A DNA stretch of 64,000 bases, taken from assembly GCF_001663375.1 (NCBI RefSeq), contig NZ_LCTF01000004.1:1-64000 (forward strand), written 5' to 3'. Below the pieces are notes generated by a model. It was not told where the DNA came from, did no database searches, and saw only the letters and a program-made list of their open reading frames with translations. The stretch comes from Caldivirga sp. MU80. GTDB taxonomy: Archaea > Thermoproteota > Thermoprotei > Thermoproteales > Thermocladiaceae. Shown here piece by piece: positions 16,934 to 26,502 of this stretch (position 1 is the first letter of the stretch; every line of letters begins with the position of its first letter). The translations under genes and the position numbers were made by a program.

Positions 16934-18466
16934 ACAAGCCTCGCCCTTTAGGGTGGGTTGCCCTGCTGTGTGGGGCTCAGTATCAGGTTTATAAAACCCT
17001 GCCTTGCTGGGGACCTGGTGCCTGGGTTGGTGCCTTTTTCCTCCTTGGATGAGCCGGTGGGTCGATTACCCACCCTTTTCGCCAACCCAGGCACTCCCTC
17101 TTCTCGTAAGAAGGAGGATGGAGGCAAGAGGACTGTTAGGCTGAGGCTACTGCCTAATGGTGCCCAAGAAAGGAGGTTGCGGAGAATAGCTGATGCCACT
17201 GCTAAGTTATGGAATGAGTTGAACTACGCTAGGTTGGTGCAGTTTAGGGAAACGGGTAGGGTGGACTTCAGGGACACGAAGCACGAGTTCTACCACAGGT
17301 ATAAGGGTGTGTTGGGTGTGAATGCTGGTCAGGTGGTTAACCTAAACAACAATGCTTGGAAATCATACTTCGAGTTGCTTAAGTTATATAGGCAGGGCAG
17401 ACTACCGAAGTTTTACAGAAAGCCATCACCACCAGGCTTCTGAAAGGACAAGGTGCTTGGGAAGAGGGAGCTAAGGATTCTGGTTAGGAACGATAGGTAT
17501 TACATTAAGCCAATCAACAATGGCGAGGGCTATTTGGTGCTTAAGGATTGGGGTTTAAGAGTAAAGTACGCTGGGAGAATCAAGTGGAGTGGTAAACAAG
17601 GCACGTTGGTGATTAAGCTTGAGGATGGTAGGTGGTTCGCCTATGTGCCGATTACCGTTGGCGAGAAGCCAGCGAGGAGTAACCCAAAAGGTTACGTGAT
17701 GGGTGCCTACGAGAAGATACGGATAGAGAATCCTAAGGGCAATAACAAGGCTTTCATAGACATTGGTTTGAATAATTTATTCGCAGTGGCGTTTAACCAC
17801 AGTGACACTGCGATTTTAATCAAAGGCTCAACAATAAAGGCTGAGTACTACTGGTGGAAGAGGGAAATAGGCACCTACCAGGCGATTAGGGATTGGTTGA
17901 GGAACCACGGATTCGAGTCATGGCGTAAATACCACGCATTCTACCTACATGCGGTTTACAAGCAACACGAGAGGCTAAGGCACTACTACAGGACGGCGAT
18001 TAGGTTCCTGGCGAAGACCTTGTGGCAGATGGGCATTGACGAGGTATTCATTGGCTACCCATACATGGTCAGTCAGAACGACGGTAATGAGTATAACACC
18101 AATGTTTGGTGGTATGCGAAAATCATTAAGTGGCTGGGTGAAGTTCTTGAGGAGTACGGCATTAAGCTCAATGTGGTCAATGAGTATGGGACGAGCAAAC
18201 AATGCTCAATATGTAACATGGAGCATGAAAACGGGAGAGTCAAGAGAGGACTCTATGTATGTGAAACCACGGGCATAAAAATCAACGCAGACATAAACGC
18301 AGCAAGAAATATAGCAAAGAAAGCAGGCTATGAAGCACCAATACCAAGGAAAATACTCAGCTACATCGTAACAACGAATGGTGCGAAACCAATAACCCCC
18401 AAGGAGGGGGCAACACCCGAGACCCCCAAGGTTAAACCCGCCCAAAAAGGGCGGGAAGGGGTCATT
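16934..18466 (+). mobile_element. TnpB-only insertion sequence (IS200/IS605 group)
   Basis: The left end is the hairpin CAAGCCTCGCCCTTTAGGG at 16,936-16,954 and the right end is CCCGCCCAAAAAGGGCGGG followed by AAGGGGTCATT at about 18,437-18,465. There is a single gene and no TnpA, so movement would need an enzyme from elsewhere. Other copies or ends are at 322-346, 4,936-4,967, 32,184-32,228 and 41,028-41,288. Confidence 0.75.
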
Positions 18467-18478
18467 AAATATAAATAA
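16958..18478 (+). pseudogene. tnpB: TnpB-like protein with an in-frame TGA
   Basis: One frame runs from 16,958 to 18,478 except for a TGA at 17,441-17,443. At this point TnpB relatives have a Trp (PPGF-W-KDK), so a TGG to TGA change explains it. Downstream, KAFIDIGLNNLFAVAFN carries the RuvC-I Asp and INADINAARNIA the RuvC-III Asp. At the RuvC-II position the sequence is EVFIGYPYMVSQ, without the usual Glu. The zinc finger has CSIC and one further Cys (GLYVCETTG). The first 50 residues are unlike TnpB, so the real start is probably downstream near KRTVRLRLLPNG. The frame from 17,453 could give a 341-residue C-terminal product. Confidence 0.75.
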
Positions 18479-18499
18479 TAATAACTAATAATGTTTTAT

Positions 18500-19687
18500 T
18501 CACTCCTTAACGTGGTTGATTATATCGAGAGCCTCCTCAGGCGTCACATTAATCTTGCCTGATTTAACCATGGCCTTTATCACCCAGTAATATGCCGGGA
18601 TTTGGTAGGCGAAGTACTTGCCGATCCAGGGCTCACTGGGCATCTCGGACAAGGCCTCAAGTCCAGGTAGCCCTAGGTAGATCATGGTGTTCTCCCTAAG
18701 GGGGTTGAAGAACCCCTCCACTGCGTCGGGTTGACCGGTGAATTCGCCGAGACCGTAACTACTGGCCGCGGCTTTTCCCTTCTCGATCAATCTTGCTAGC
18801 ACATCATTGATACCGCTAAGCCCCTGTTCCTCCTGGTATGTCCTAAACGTGTCTATGACCCTTATTATAGCCTGCCTTTCAATCCATCGCCTATAGTCCC
18901 AGCCATACCCTACCAGGGTTTCGAACTCCCTCATATTACCGCCAAGCAGGTTCCATAATAACTCAGAATTCACGTCCTTGGCCCCTGTCAATTCGGCGAC
19001 CTCGTTAATAACCTCCACGAATGCTTGCCTAGGCAGGTTCCAGAGGAGGTAAACCCTCATTCCACCCTTACCACCTAACCTCCTTACCACGTTTACAGCC
19101 GCCTGATCACTGACGGTGAATAAGGCCTTCACTCAAACGTCGTGCTCCCTTATTATGTCTGGAATCTTGTTTGCCACTGCCTCAAGCATTTCGTATCCTC
19201 CGTACTTCCTCAAAAACCTGTCTATATCGTCATAAACAACGATAACCCTCTTATCCCTAAGGCTATGGTTCCTTAACGCCCTAGCAAGTACTGTGACTGG
19301 CTTTATTAATTTGATACCTAGGGTGATGGGGTCCATACTAACATTAACGTTGGCTGCATCCTCCAGTTCACGTAATATATCAATACCTAAACCTGGTACC
19401 CTTACCTGGGTCTCCCTTATGGTTTCCTCCTCAAAGGTGTAACGCACAAACACGAGGTCATTAAAGCCCTCAACCTCCTTCACCTCTTCCTCGAGAACCT
19501 TTGCAAGTGTTGACTTACCTGCACCACGTGGCCCGTAAATAAGCGAGACTCCGCGATACTTTATCACATTGGTGAAAAACCCCTCAATTTCGCGATTTCT
19601 ATCCCTGAAGTGAATCATGAGCCCTATGGCCTCCAGCGGCACCTTGACCTTGTGAATGCTCTCAATGAGTTTATTAATATTATACAT
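18500..19687 (-). pseudogene. Archaeal AAA-type ATPase split by an in-frame TGA
   Basis: Bases 19,687-19,133 encode the N-terminal half with Walker A (IYGPRGAGKST) and Walker B (VIVVYDDIDRFL). After a TGA at 19,133-19,135 the same frame continues to 18,500 with VKALFTVSDQAAVNVV, the sensor region, GGMRVYLLWNLPR, a winged-helix-like part and a C-terminal helical domain. This is the order seen in archaeal ATPases of the STAND/Arch_ATPase type, which often serve as sensors or regulators. A CGA to TGA change would explain the stop, since the flanks show no other damage. A GTG follows the stop directly, so the two halves might be made as separate proteins. Confidence 0.7.
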
Positions 19688-19761
19688 TGTGATGTAATAA
19701 GCTGTGACGAGGCATTTAAGATTTTTCTTAAATGGCTATGGTGGATTTGCGATGGTTGGGG

Positions 19762-20991
19762 TTAAGTAATTGCCTTAGCCGCCTCAGGGTTGACTAAGCC
19801 CTTCTTAGATAGGACCCTTAACAATTGCCTAAAAGCCGTTAGTCTCTGGATGTTGTTTGCACCCTCGTAGATCTCCGTTATCTTAACATCCCTAAGGAAC
19901 CTCTCTATCCCTGTTTCATGGATTACGCCAATTCCCCCGTGTACATCTATGGCCTTTGATACCACCCTCTCCGCAACCTCGGTGGAGTAGAACTTAGCCA
20001 GGCTGGCCACGTACTTAAACTCCTCCCTACCCTGATCAGCCAGGTAAGCAGCTAGGTACGTCAAATACCTGGCTGTGATTAAGTCAGCCATCATTTCAAC
20101 CAGGGTGAATTGAATTGCCTCGAAGTTGGCTATGTACTGCCCGAAGGCAGTCCTTTGGAGTGAGTACTGGAAGGCCCTTTCAAAGGCCGCCTGGGCCATG
20201 CCGAGGGCCTGGGCTGCTATGCCAACCCTAGTCCTGTCGTAGGTCTCCATGGCCACCACGAAGCCCATGTTCAATTCACCCACCCTATTCTCATCAGGGA
20301 CCTCAACGTTGTCTAGAATGACCTCCATTGCGTGGCTGCCCCTAAGCCCCCTCTTCTCAAACCTTGCCCCAATCCTCAACCCGGGTGTATCCCTCTCAAC
20401 TATGAAGGCTGTTAACCCATACCATCGCCTACCCGTAGGTGGCTCAGCCGTCCTGGCGAAGACGATCATGTATTTGGCGATGTCGGCATTGCTTATGAGT
20501 ATCTTCCTACCACTGATGATCCACCTATCACCCCTCTTAACGGCCCTAGTCTGTATACCGGCCACATCAGAGCCGCAACATGGCTCAGTCATGGCATGCG
20601 CCCCAAAGGCCTCACCCTTAGCTATGGGTGGTAGGTACCTCCTCCTCTGCTCATCCGTGCCGAAGAGCATTACCGGTATTGAGAAGGCGTCGTTGGTAGT
20701 CCTAATGACGGCTATGGATGGTGCCACCCTGCCAAGCTCCTCCATGAGTATCACCGTTGAAACCACATCACCACCCTGCCCACCATAAGCCTCCGGGATC
20801 CCAATCCCCCAAAGCCCCTGCTCACCAATCCTCCTCAGTAGGTCCATGGGCACCTCATCCTTATCATCAATCTCAAGGACGTGTGGTGCAACCTCCCTCT
20901 CAAGGAACTCCCTAATCACCCTCCTAAGCATTTCATGCTCAGACTTGAATATCAATTGGTAATCCTGCAGGCTATCCAACGGGAACACCAT
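19762..20991 (-). CDS. Acyl-CoA dehydrogenase
   Basis: FAD-dependent enzyme that oxidises an acyl-CoA to the 2-enoyl-CoA. Family blocks are AYGGQGGDVVSTVILMEELG, AMTEPCCGSDVAGIQT (FAD and substrate contacts), FGQYIANFEAIQF and DVHGGIGVIHET. The probable catalytic Glu lies in ITEIYEGANNIQRL. I start it at Met 20,991 (MVFPLDSLQDYQL), giving 409 residues; the frame stays open another 33 codons upstream without family likeness. No electron-transfer flavoprotein or thiolase lies nearby. The chain length of the substrate cannot be told. Confidence 0.88.
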   Translation of the reverse strand: MVFPLDSLQDYQLIFKSEHEMLRRVIREFLEREVAPHVLEIDDKDEVPMDLLRRIGEQGLWGIGIPEAYGGQGGDVVSTVILMEELGRVAPSIAVIRTTNDAFSIPVMLFGTDEQRRRYLPPIAKGEAFGAHAMTEPCCGSDVAGIQTRAVKRGDRWIISGRKILISNADIAKYMIVFARTAEPPTGRRWYGLTAFIVERDTPGLRIGARFEKRGLRGSHAMEVILDNVEVPDENRVGELNMGFVVAMETYDRTRVGIAAQALGMAQAAFERAFQYSLQRTAFGQYIANFEAIQFTLVEMMADLITARYLTYLAAYLADQGREEFKYVASLAKFYSTEVAERVVSKAIDVHGGIGVIHETGIERFLRDVKITEIYEGANNIQRLTAFRQLLRVLSKKGLVNPEAAKAIT

Positions 20992-21157
20992 GCATAACCC
21001 CACTGCACGTGCAATGAACCCCCTTTTAAATTTTAAACAAGTAGCATAGAAATACTCGTAATTAGTATTGGCGCAATAAGGTAATGACATTAGGTATTTT
21101 TAGGATTATAAAGACTAAACGTATTAAGTCCATTAACTAAAGACCCACTAACTATAC

Positions 21158-21514
21158 TTAAGGTGGATTACAGGAATCCCTAACCAACCTACCCAACTCA
21201 TCCCTCAGGCACCAAAGACCCTCATCAGCACTTATTATCACAACACCCAACGCCGTTAAGGCTTTATTGCTAAGTAGTACGTACTCCATTGCATCGGATA
21301 TTATGGGCATTAACTTCACGGGCACTATACTTCTATCATTAACCATAACCTCCGCTTCAATGTAACCCCTTAACCTATATATTGGTGCCACGCCAGATGC
21401 CGTCCTCACGGCGTATATGTTGGCATTTTTAGGTAGCCATAATTCAAGGCGTTTAGCTAGGTCCATGGGTAGCATTATATCTGCGCCAAGTCCCTCAAAG
21501 CCCATGTTCGCCAT
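21158..21514 (-). CDS. Retropepsin-like protein, N-terminus missing
   Basis: The 118-residue product begins MANMGFEGLGADIMLPMDLA, which resembles the active-site loop and following helix of the small retropepsin-fold proteins of Thermoproteales. In true aspartic proteases the loop reads DTG; here the corresponding residues are NMG, so protease activity is doubtful. The short beta-strand before the loop is missing or lies in a different frame. The C-terminus (GLWCLRDELGRLVRDS) is typical of this group. A 53-residue gene lies 18 bases upstream on the same strand. Confidence 0.5.
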   Translation of the reverse strand: MANMGFEGLGADIMLPMDLAKRLELWLPKNANIYAVRTASGVAPIYRLRGYIEAEVMVNDRSIVPVKLMPIISDAMEYVLLSNKALTALGVVIISADEGLWCLRDELGRLVRDSCNPP

Positions 21515-21532
21515 GGCGCAGGTATCTACTTA

Positions 21533-21694
21533 CTACTTCCGCTCCTTATCCTTATTTTTAACCAAACCGTCATTTTGCAAACCCCTATTTATTTGCCTCA
21601 TGTACTCCTCATAAGTTCCTAGGTATGCTATGTATTTTATGTACCCCACGAAGCCCTTAACCTCCAGTTTCGGTAACTCCCTTTCCCCACTCAT
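21533..21694 (-). CDS. Small 53-residue protein upstream of the retropepsin-like gene
   Basis: An ATG frame of 53 codons starting MSGERELPKLEVKGFVGYIK and ending KNKDKERK. A TATA-like TTTATAAG lies 30-35 bases upstream on the minus strand (about 21,727). The protein is charged and has aromatic residues (YIKYIAYLGTYEEYM), and I do not recognise it. Its stop is 18 bases from the next gene, so the two are probably an operon. Small genes of this kind are often paired with the retropepsin-like genes, but that is a guess. Confidence 0.45.
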   Translation of the reverse strand: MSGERELPKLEVKGFVGYIKYIAYLGTYEEYMRQINRGLQNDGLVKNKDKERK

Positions 21695-21759
21695 TTGCCG
21701 GTTCAAAAATATGTACTGTTACTTAACTTATAAACCTGTTGCCCTCTACCTTCACCCCA

Positions 21760-23619
21760 CTACGTATTGAAGGGGGTTCTGTAGTTCCTCTTCCTCTCCA
21801 CATACTCCTGCAGATCCCTCTTAACCCTGTCGTACGTGAACCTGCTAATCCTACCCTCCTTATACGCCTCCTCAATAACCCTCGCACTCTTCTCCTCAAG
21901 CCTATCAATTATCGGTATCCTAATGCCCTTCTCCCTAGCCACCATTAGGGACTTGGGGTAACCGGCGTGGGCATGCCTAACAACACCACTACCTGGATCC
22001 ACCGTAAACACCCTAAGCGCCTTCTCCTCAGCCAACTCCGTGCCATCGACAACCATGCCGAAGCCGGCGTGTATTGCATACCCAATGCCCACGCCACCAC
22101 CGTGGTGGAAGCAGGTCCAGGTTGCCCCAGCCGCCGTGTTCAGTGCGTAGTTGAGTATTGGCCAGTCGCCCACTGCATCTGAGCCGTCCAGCATGCCCTC
22201 AGTCTCCCTGAATGGTGAGGCCACTGAGCCGCTGTCCAGGTGATCCCTGCCAAACCATATTGGCCCACTTAAGTCACCCCTCCTAACCATTTCACTAACC
22301 ACCTTGCCGAACAAGGCCCTCTCACCATAACCCAGGTAGACAACCCTAGCTGGCAACCCCTGGAATTTGACGTACTGGTGGGCATTCTTAATCCACCTAA
22401 CCAACCTGGCGTTCCTCTCGAACAGCGTCAGCAGGACTTCGTCAAGCTTATATATGTCGTTGGGATCCCCAACTAGGCTGGTCCACCTGAAGGGCCCACG
22501 CCCCTCCTCGAACAGCGGCCTCATGTACTCCATCTGCCCAGGTATCTTGAAGGCATCCTCCACGCCGGCATCATAGGCCTGCTTCCTTAGGTTATTCCCG
22601 TACTCGAAGGTCACTGCACCATGCCTCTGTAGCTCAAGCATTAACTGGACGTGCTTCTTCATACTCTCCCTAGCCATGGCAATGTACTTATTCGGGTCAC
22701 TCCTCCTCAACTGCTCAGCCTGCTCCACCGTTAACCCCTGGGGCACGTAGGACAATGGATCGTGGGCTGGGGTTTGGTCAGTGAGAACGTCCGGCACTAT
22801 GTTATCCCTAACCAGCCTCTCCAGCAGATCCACAGCATTAGCCAGCACGCCAATGCTTGTGGCTTGCCTCCTCTCCTTGGCGTCGAGGGCCATGTCAATG
22901 GCCTTATCAATGCTGTCAGTCCAAGTGTCCAGGTAACCGGTGTCAATCATCCTCTGTATCATCCTCCTATCAACATCCGCAATCAGGGCAACCCCACCAA
23001 GCATCTTAATGGCCAGGGGCTGGGCACCACCCATGTTACCGAGCCCGGCGCTAACAACCAACCTACCCTCCAGGGAACCGCTGAAGTGCCTATCAGCAGC
23101 CGCCCCAATGGTCTCGTAGGTGCCTTGGAGAATGCCCTGGGTCCCAATATAGGCCCAGCAGCCAGCAGTCATCTGGTGGAAGCTTATTAGGCCCTTGGCC
23201 TCAAGCTCCCAGAAAACCTTCCAGTCAGCCCACTTGGGGACGAGCATGGCGTTGCTCATCAGCACCCTCGGTGCATGCCTACCAAGCCTCCAAATGGCCA
23301 CAGGCTCGCCGCTCTGTATAATTAATGTATCCTCACTATCCATTGTTAATAAGGCATCGACAATAGCCTCGAAGTCATCCCAGTTTCGGGCGGCCTTACC
23401 TGTACCACCGTACACTATCAGGTTCTTCGGGTCCTTAGCCACCATGGGGTCCAGGACATGGAAAAGCATCCTAAGGGGCCCCTCCAACTGCCAATCCCTA
23501 CTATGGACATGGAGCTCAGGGCCCTTAATGGCCTTAACAGTCCTCGTCTCAGGGTCATAGTAGCCCGCCGATATTAACTCCTCAATGGGCCTACCCCTAT
23601 ACCTCTGTGGAACAGACAT
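21760..23619 (-). CDS. hutU: Urocanate hydratase
   Basis: Urocanase adds water to urocanate to give imidazolonepropionate, using tightly bound NAD as an electrophile. The family blocks are clear: MTAGCWAYIGTQGILQGTYE (residues about 149-168), GLGNMGGAQPLAIKM (about 192-206), IWFGRDHLDSGSVASPFRET (about 467-486) and the C-terminal WTCFHHGGGVGIGYAIHAG. At 619 residues it is somewhat longer than the usual 550-560. A TATA-like CTTTTTAAACC lies about 26 bases before the ATG on the minus strand, so the message is probably leaderless. It is divergent from an MFS transporter. Confidence 0.95.
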   Translation of the reverse strand: MSVPQRYRGRPIEELISAGYYDPETRTVKAIKGPELHVHSRDWQLEGPLRMLFHVLDPMVAKDPKNLIVYGGTGKAARNWDDFEAIVDALLTMDSEDTLIIQSGEPVAIWRLGRHAPRVLMSNAMLVPKWADWKVFWELEAKGLISFHQMTAGCWAYIGTQGILQGTYETIGAAADRHFSGSLEGRLVVSAGLGNMGGAQPLAIKMLGGVALIADVDRRMIQRMIDTGYLDTWTDSIDKAIDMALDAKERRQATSIGVLANAVDLLERLVRDNIVPDVLTDQTPAHDPLSYVPQGLTVEQAEQLRRSDPNKYIAMARESMKKHVQLMLELQRHGAVTFEYGNNLRKQAYDAGVEDAFKIPGQMEYMRPLFEEGRGPFRWTSLVGDPNDIYKLDEVLLTLFERNARLVRWIKNAHQYVKFQGLPARVVYLGYGERALFGKVVSEMVRRGDLSGPIWFGRDHLDSGSVASPFRETEGMLDGSDAVGDWPILNYALNTAAGATWTCFHHGGGVGIGYAIHAGFGMVVDGTELAEEKALRVFTVDPGSGVVRHAHAGYPKSLMVAREKGIRIPIIDRLEEKSARVIEEAYKEGRISRFTYDRVKRDLQEYVERKRNYRTPFNT

Positions 23620-23639
23620 GCGGCACTAGCTAGCACTTG

Positions 23640-23650
23640 GTTTAAAAAGC
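23640..23650 (-). promoter_or_regulatory. TATA box of hutU
   Basis: On the minus strand this reads GCTTTTTAAACC, centred about 26 bases upstream of the hutU ATG at 23,619. The spacing fits a leaderless archaeal message. Confidence 0.5.
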
Positions 23651-23717
23651 ATTACCATATATCACATTTAATAAATTAAGCAGATGCTTAACGGTGCATA
23701 TTTATAAAACGGTAAAA

Positions 23718-23727
23718 CTTATAAATA
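23718..23727 (+). promoter_or_regulatory. TATA box of the MFS transporter gene
   Basis: CTTATAAATA is centred about 25 bases before the GTG start at 23,747. An A/G-rich stretch precedes it, as for a BRE element. The spacing again suggests a leaderless message. Confidence 0.55.
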
Positions 23728-23746
23728 ATTCATGTGAAACTATATA

Positions 23747-25024
23747 GTGGGTAATGAAACTGAGGTTGTGGGCGTGTTCAACTGGCGCAATGTGATAGGT
23801 TCAATGCTCGGCTGGGGTATGGATGCATATGACTTTGTAGCCTACGACTTCACGGCCCCCATAATTAAGGACATATTCTTCGCTCAACTTGGTTCATTGG
23901 GGTCTATGCTGGCTACGTTAGCGGCCTTCAGCTTATCACTGGTGGTTAGGCCAATTGGCGGCATATACTTCGGTAATTTATCTGATAAAATCGGTAGGCG
24001 TTATGTACTTTACATAACAATGCTTGGGGCTGGCATATCAAGCTTCCTAATGGGTTTCCTACCAACCTACGCACAGGCCGGGTTAGCGGCTATAGTACTA
24101 CTACTCCTGCTGAGGTTTGCAGTGGGCTTCTTCCTGGGTGGTGAGTACTCGTCGAGCGGTGTCATGAGCGTGGAGAGCGTGACAAAGTGGAGAGGGTTAG
24201 CCAGTGGCATTATGCAGGCTGGGTTCGACATAGGGATATTCGGCGTCACCTTCACGTACACGGTGGTTGCCACTTACCTACCTAATGCCATGTACACAAT
24301 TGGCTGGAGGATCGTCTTCTGGAGTGGCATAGTGACCACAATACTTGCCTTCGTGTTCAGGAGGAGATTCCTCACGGAATCCCCTGAGTGGGAGGCTTCA
24401 GAGAAGGTTAAGAGCCCATATAGGGTCTTGTTTGCAAGGTATTGGCTACCGATGTTAACTATACTGTTGGCCACAATGGGATTCCTGTACGAGTACTACG
24501 TAATGCTTGAACTATCCCCATTCGTACTGCAGAATATCCTAGGCTACTCAGCAGCCCTAGCAGGCCTAATATTAACAGTCCTATCAGCCAGTGACGCGAT
24601 TGGTAGTGTGTTTGGTGGTGTTTTGGTGGATTGGTTGAGGAGCTCTAGGAATGCGCTACTCACGGTTTCAATAATACTACTGGCCTTAATATACCCAACC
24701 ATGTACTGGATCCTAATCGGCGGCAATGGTTGGGCAGTCCTGCTATGGGACTTCCTAGCCGTACTGCCAGTTGGAGTTATGCAGGTCTACATAAGGGACC
24801 TACTACCTGCGAGTGTTAGGTCCACGGGGGCTGGGTTAGGTTATAACGGTGGGACTTGGTTAGCAGCCTGGGCCGCCATAATAGCCACCTTAATGGCTGG
24901 GGCGGCTACAAAGCCTCAACCATGGTTACCGTCAATAACCATAAATACGGCAATAGGAGCAATACTGATGATTATAAGCTTTGCATTATCTACAATAGCC
25001 GCTAAGCAATCCAAGGACCAATAA
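23747..25024 (+). CDS. MFS transporter of the metabolite:proton symporter group
   Basis: The 425-residue protein has about 12 membrane spans. The first loop has the MHS-type GWGMDAYDFVAYDFTAPII, and the loop between spans 2 and 3 is GGIYFGNLSDKIGRRYVLYI, the MFS A motif. FFLGGEYSSSGVMSVESV is typical of carboxylate and amino-acid symporters. It is divergent from hutU with a 127-base gap, so histidine, urocanate or a related carboxylate is a likely substrate; this rests only on position. The start is the GTG set by the TATA spacing. Confidence 0.85.
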   Translation: MGNETEVVGVFNWRNVIGSMLGWGMDAYDFVAYDFTAPIIKDIFFAQLGSLGSMLATLAAFSLSLVVRPIGGIYFGNLSDKIGRRYVLYITMLGAGISSFLMGFLPTYAQAGLAAIVLLLLLRFAVGFFLGGEYSSSGVMSVESVTKWRGLASGIMQAGFDIGIFGVTFTYTVVATYLPNAMYTIGWRIVFWSGIVTTILAFVFRRRFLTESPEWEASEKVKSPYRVLFARYWLPMLTILLATMGFLYEYYVMLELSPFVLQNILGYSAALAGLILTVLSASDAIGSVFGGVLVDWLRSSRNALLTVSIILLALIYPTMYWILIGGNGWAVLLWDFLAVLPVGVMQVYIRDLLPASVRSTGAGLGYNGGTWLAAWAAIIATLMAGAATKPQPWLPSITINTAIGAILMIISFALSTIAAKQSKDQ

Positions 25025-25249
25025 CGGCGCATTTTTCAAGGTCACATTAAATTCAAAAACATCGATAGTTTTTCAAGTACGAGGAAGCAGCCCTATTCCC
25101 TGGCACCACTAGGAAAATGAGAATTTCATCATTAACTAGGATACTAATGGGAGGAAATAAAGAGGAAATAAAACGGACATTTCTCAGCACTTAAACACCC
25201 CCGTGAACTGGGTGGTAAAACTTAATTTAACGAAACCTAAGTAAGGTCC

Positions 25250-26236
25250 ATGAGTTGGACTCTCAGTAGTGGCCCTGGTACCCCTGTGGATGCGCTTAAG
25301 TCCCCCAGGTTCTCGCAGCTGATCACGTTTGCGAGGTTACCGTTTATTAGGGATTTAAGGAGCGGTAATGTATTAGGCGCCTTCATTGGTGTACCATTTG
25401 ATGGGGGTGCAACATTCTACACCGGTGCCAGGCTTGGCCCACAATTCATTAGGGCTGAGTCTAGGTTGCTGAGGCCTTATAACATGGACCTGGATGTTTA
25501 TCCATTCAAGGTACTTAGGGCTGTGGATTACGGGGATGTTGATGTTGTGCCAACCAGCATCATTAAAACCCTCGACAGGATTGAGGAAGTGGTTAGAGGT
25601 GTTGTTGAGCAGGGTGCAACCCCATTCATAGCTGGTGGGGACCATAGTATAACCCTTGGCATCTTGAGGGCTATTGGAAAGAGGATTAAGCCACTTGTGC
25701 TTCACTTCGACAGCCACTTTGACTATTGGGATGAGTACTGGGGGGAGAAGTATACCCACGGTACCTGGGTTAGGAGGTCCATTGAGGAAGGTTTGATCAG
25801 CGGTATTGTGCAGGTTGGCATTAGGGGCCCTCAATACGATAAGTCTGACCTTGACTACGCAAAGGAATCCCCAGTGCCAATTAAGGTCATAACCATGAGC
25901 GAGATTAGCGAGAGGGGTATTAGCTGGTTGATTAATGAGTTGAGGGGGTTATTAAGTGGCGAAGTCTACGTAACCTTTGATATAGACTCCGTTGACCCAG
26001 CATACGCGCCTGGAACCGGAACCAGGGAGGCTGGTGGATTCACGAGTAGGGAAGCTTTGACTGTGATTAGATCACTAGTATCAATGAACCTTAGGTTAAT
26101 CGGCTTTGACCTAGTTGAGGTCTCACCACCACTTGACCCAACAGGGGTTACCAGCCTACTAGCGGCTAATATAATATACCAGGCGATGTCTGTGAAGGCC
26201 AAGCAGTTGGTGAATGAGGGCTTAGGTCAACGGTGA
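25250..26236 (+). CDS. Ureohydrolase: agmatinase or guanidinobutyrase
   Basis: This 328-residue enzyme has every usual manganese ligand: GGDHS (about 126-130), DSHFDYWD (about 151-158) and FDIDSVDPAYAPGTGTREAGG (split here as FDIDSVDPAYAP and GTGTREAGG). FDGGATFYTGARLGP is the N-terminal block. The GTGT sequence is common in guanidinobutyrase and guanidinopropionase relatives of agmatinase. It releases urea from a guanidino compound. The convergent neighbour is a GABA-type aminotransferase, which would use the 4-aminobutyrate made by a guanidinobutyrase. It is clearly different from the hutG protein at 13,759. Confidence 0.8.
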   Translation: MSWTLSSGPGTPVDALKSPRFSQLITFARLPFIRDLRSGNVLGAFIGVPFDGGATFYTGARLGPQFIRAESRLLRPYNMDLDVYPFKVLRAVDYGDVDVVPTSIIKTLDRIEEVVRGVVEQGATPFIAGGDHSITLGILRAIGKRIKPLVLHFDSHFDYWDEYWGEKYTHGTWVRRSIEEGLISGIVQVGIRGPQYDKSDLDYAKESPVPIKVITMSEISERGISWLINELRGLLSGEVYVTFDIDSVDPAYAPGTGTREAGGFTSREALTVIRSLVSMNLRLIGFDLVEVSPPLDPTGVTSLLAANIIYQAMSVKAKQLVNEGLGQR

Positions 26237-26277
26237 CCATGATTCAAGAAACAACCCAGGGATGTACACCTATCTTA

Positions 26278-26502
26278 CCGTCTCTCTGGAGGTGGCAGAG
26301 GTTTGTTGTCTCCACTGGCTGCTTCTCGGCGGTCTCCCTAGCCCGCTCACCGCAGTGGCTCCCCACTAGTTGCCTAGGGTTCCCAGCCTCTGCGGATCGG
26401 AAACCTAGGGTCACTGATAAGAGCGTTGAGGTTAAGTTTTTGAATTTAACAGAGGATTTAGGCATTAAATGAAAATAAGTATTACAAGTGATTAAGAAGA
26501 CC
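26278..26502 (+). mobile_element. Short non-autonomous element, copy 3 of the hairpin-rich family
   Basis: On the reverse strand this 225-base piece aligns with copy 1 (1,051-1,278) from end to end, with the shared blocks TGGGAACCC, GTGGGGAGCCACTGCGGTGA and the terminal CCAGAGAGACGG. The stems are kept while the bases differ, for example CCCTAG with CTAGGG. It lies in the gap between the ureohydrolase and the convergent aminotransferase. Its right end runs into the 3' end of the aminotransferase gene and supplies its stop codon. Confidence 0.7.

Noticed and set aside
16958-19687. Reassignment of TGA as a sense codon, prompted by two in-frame TGA codons
   Set aside because: Several sound genes end with TGA (pstS, pstC, hutG's neighbours, the ureohydrolase). 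A global recoding is not supported; local nonsense mutations are simpler.
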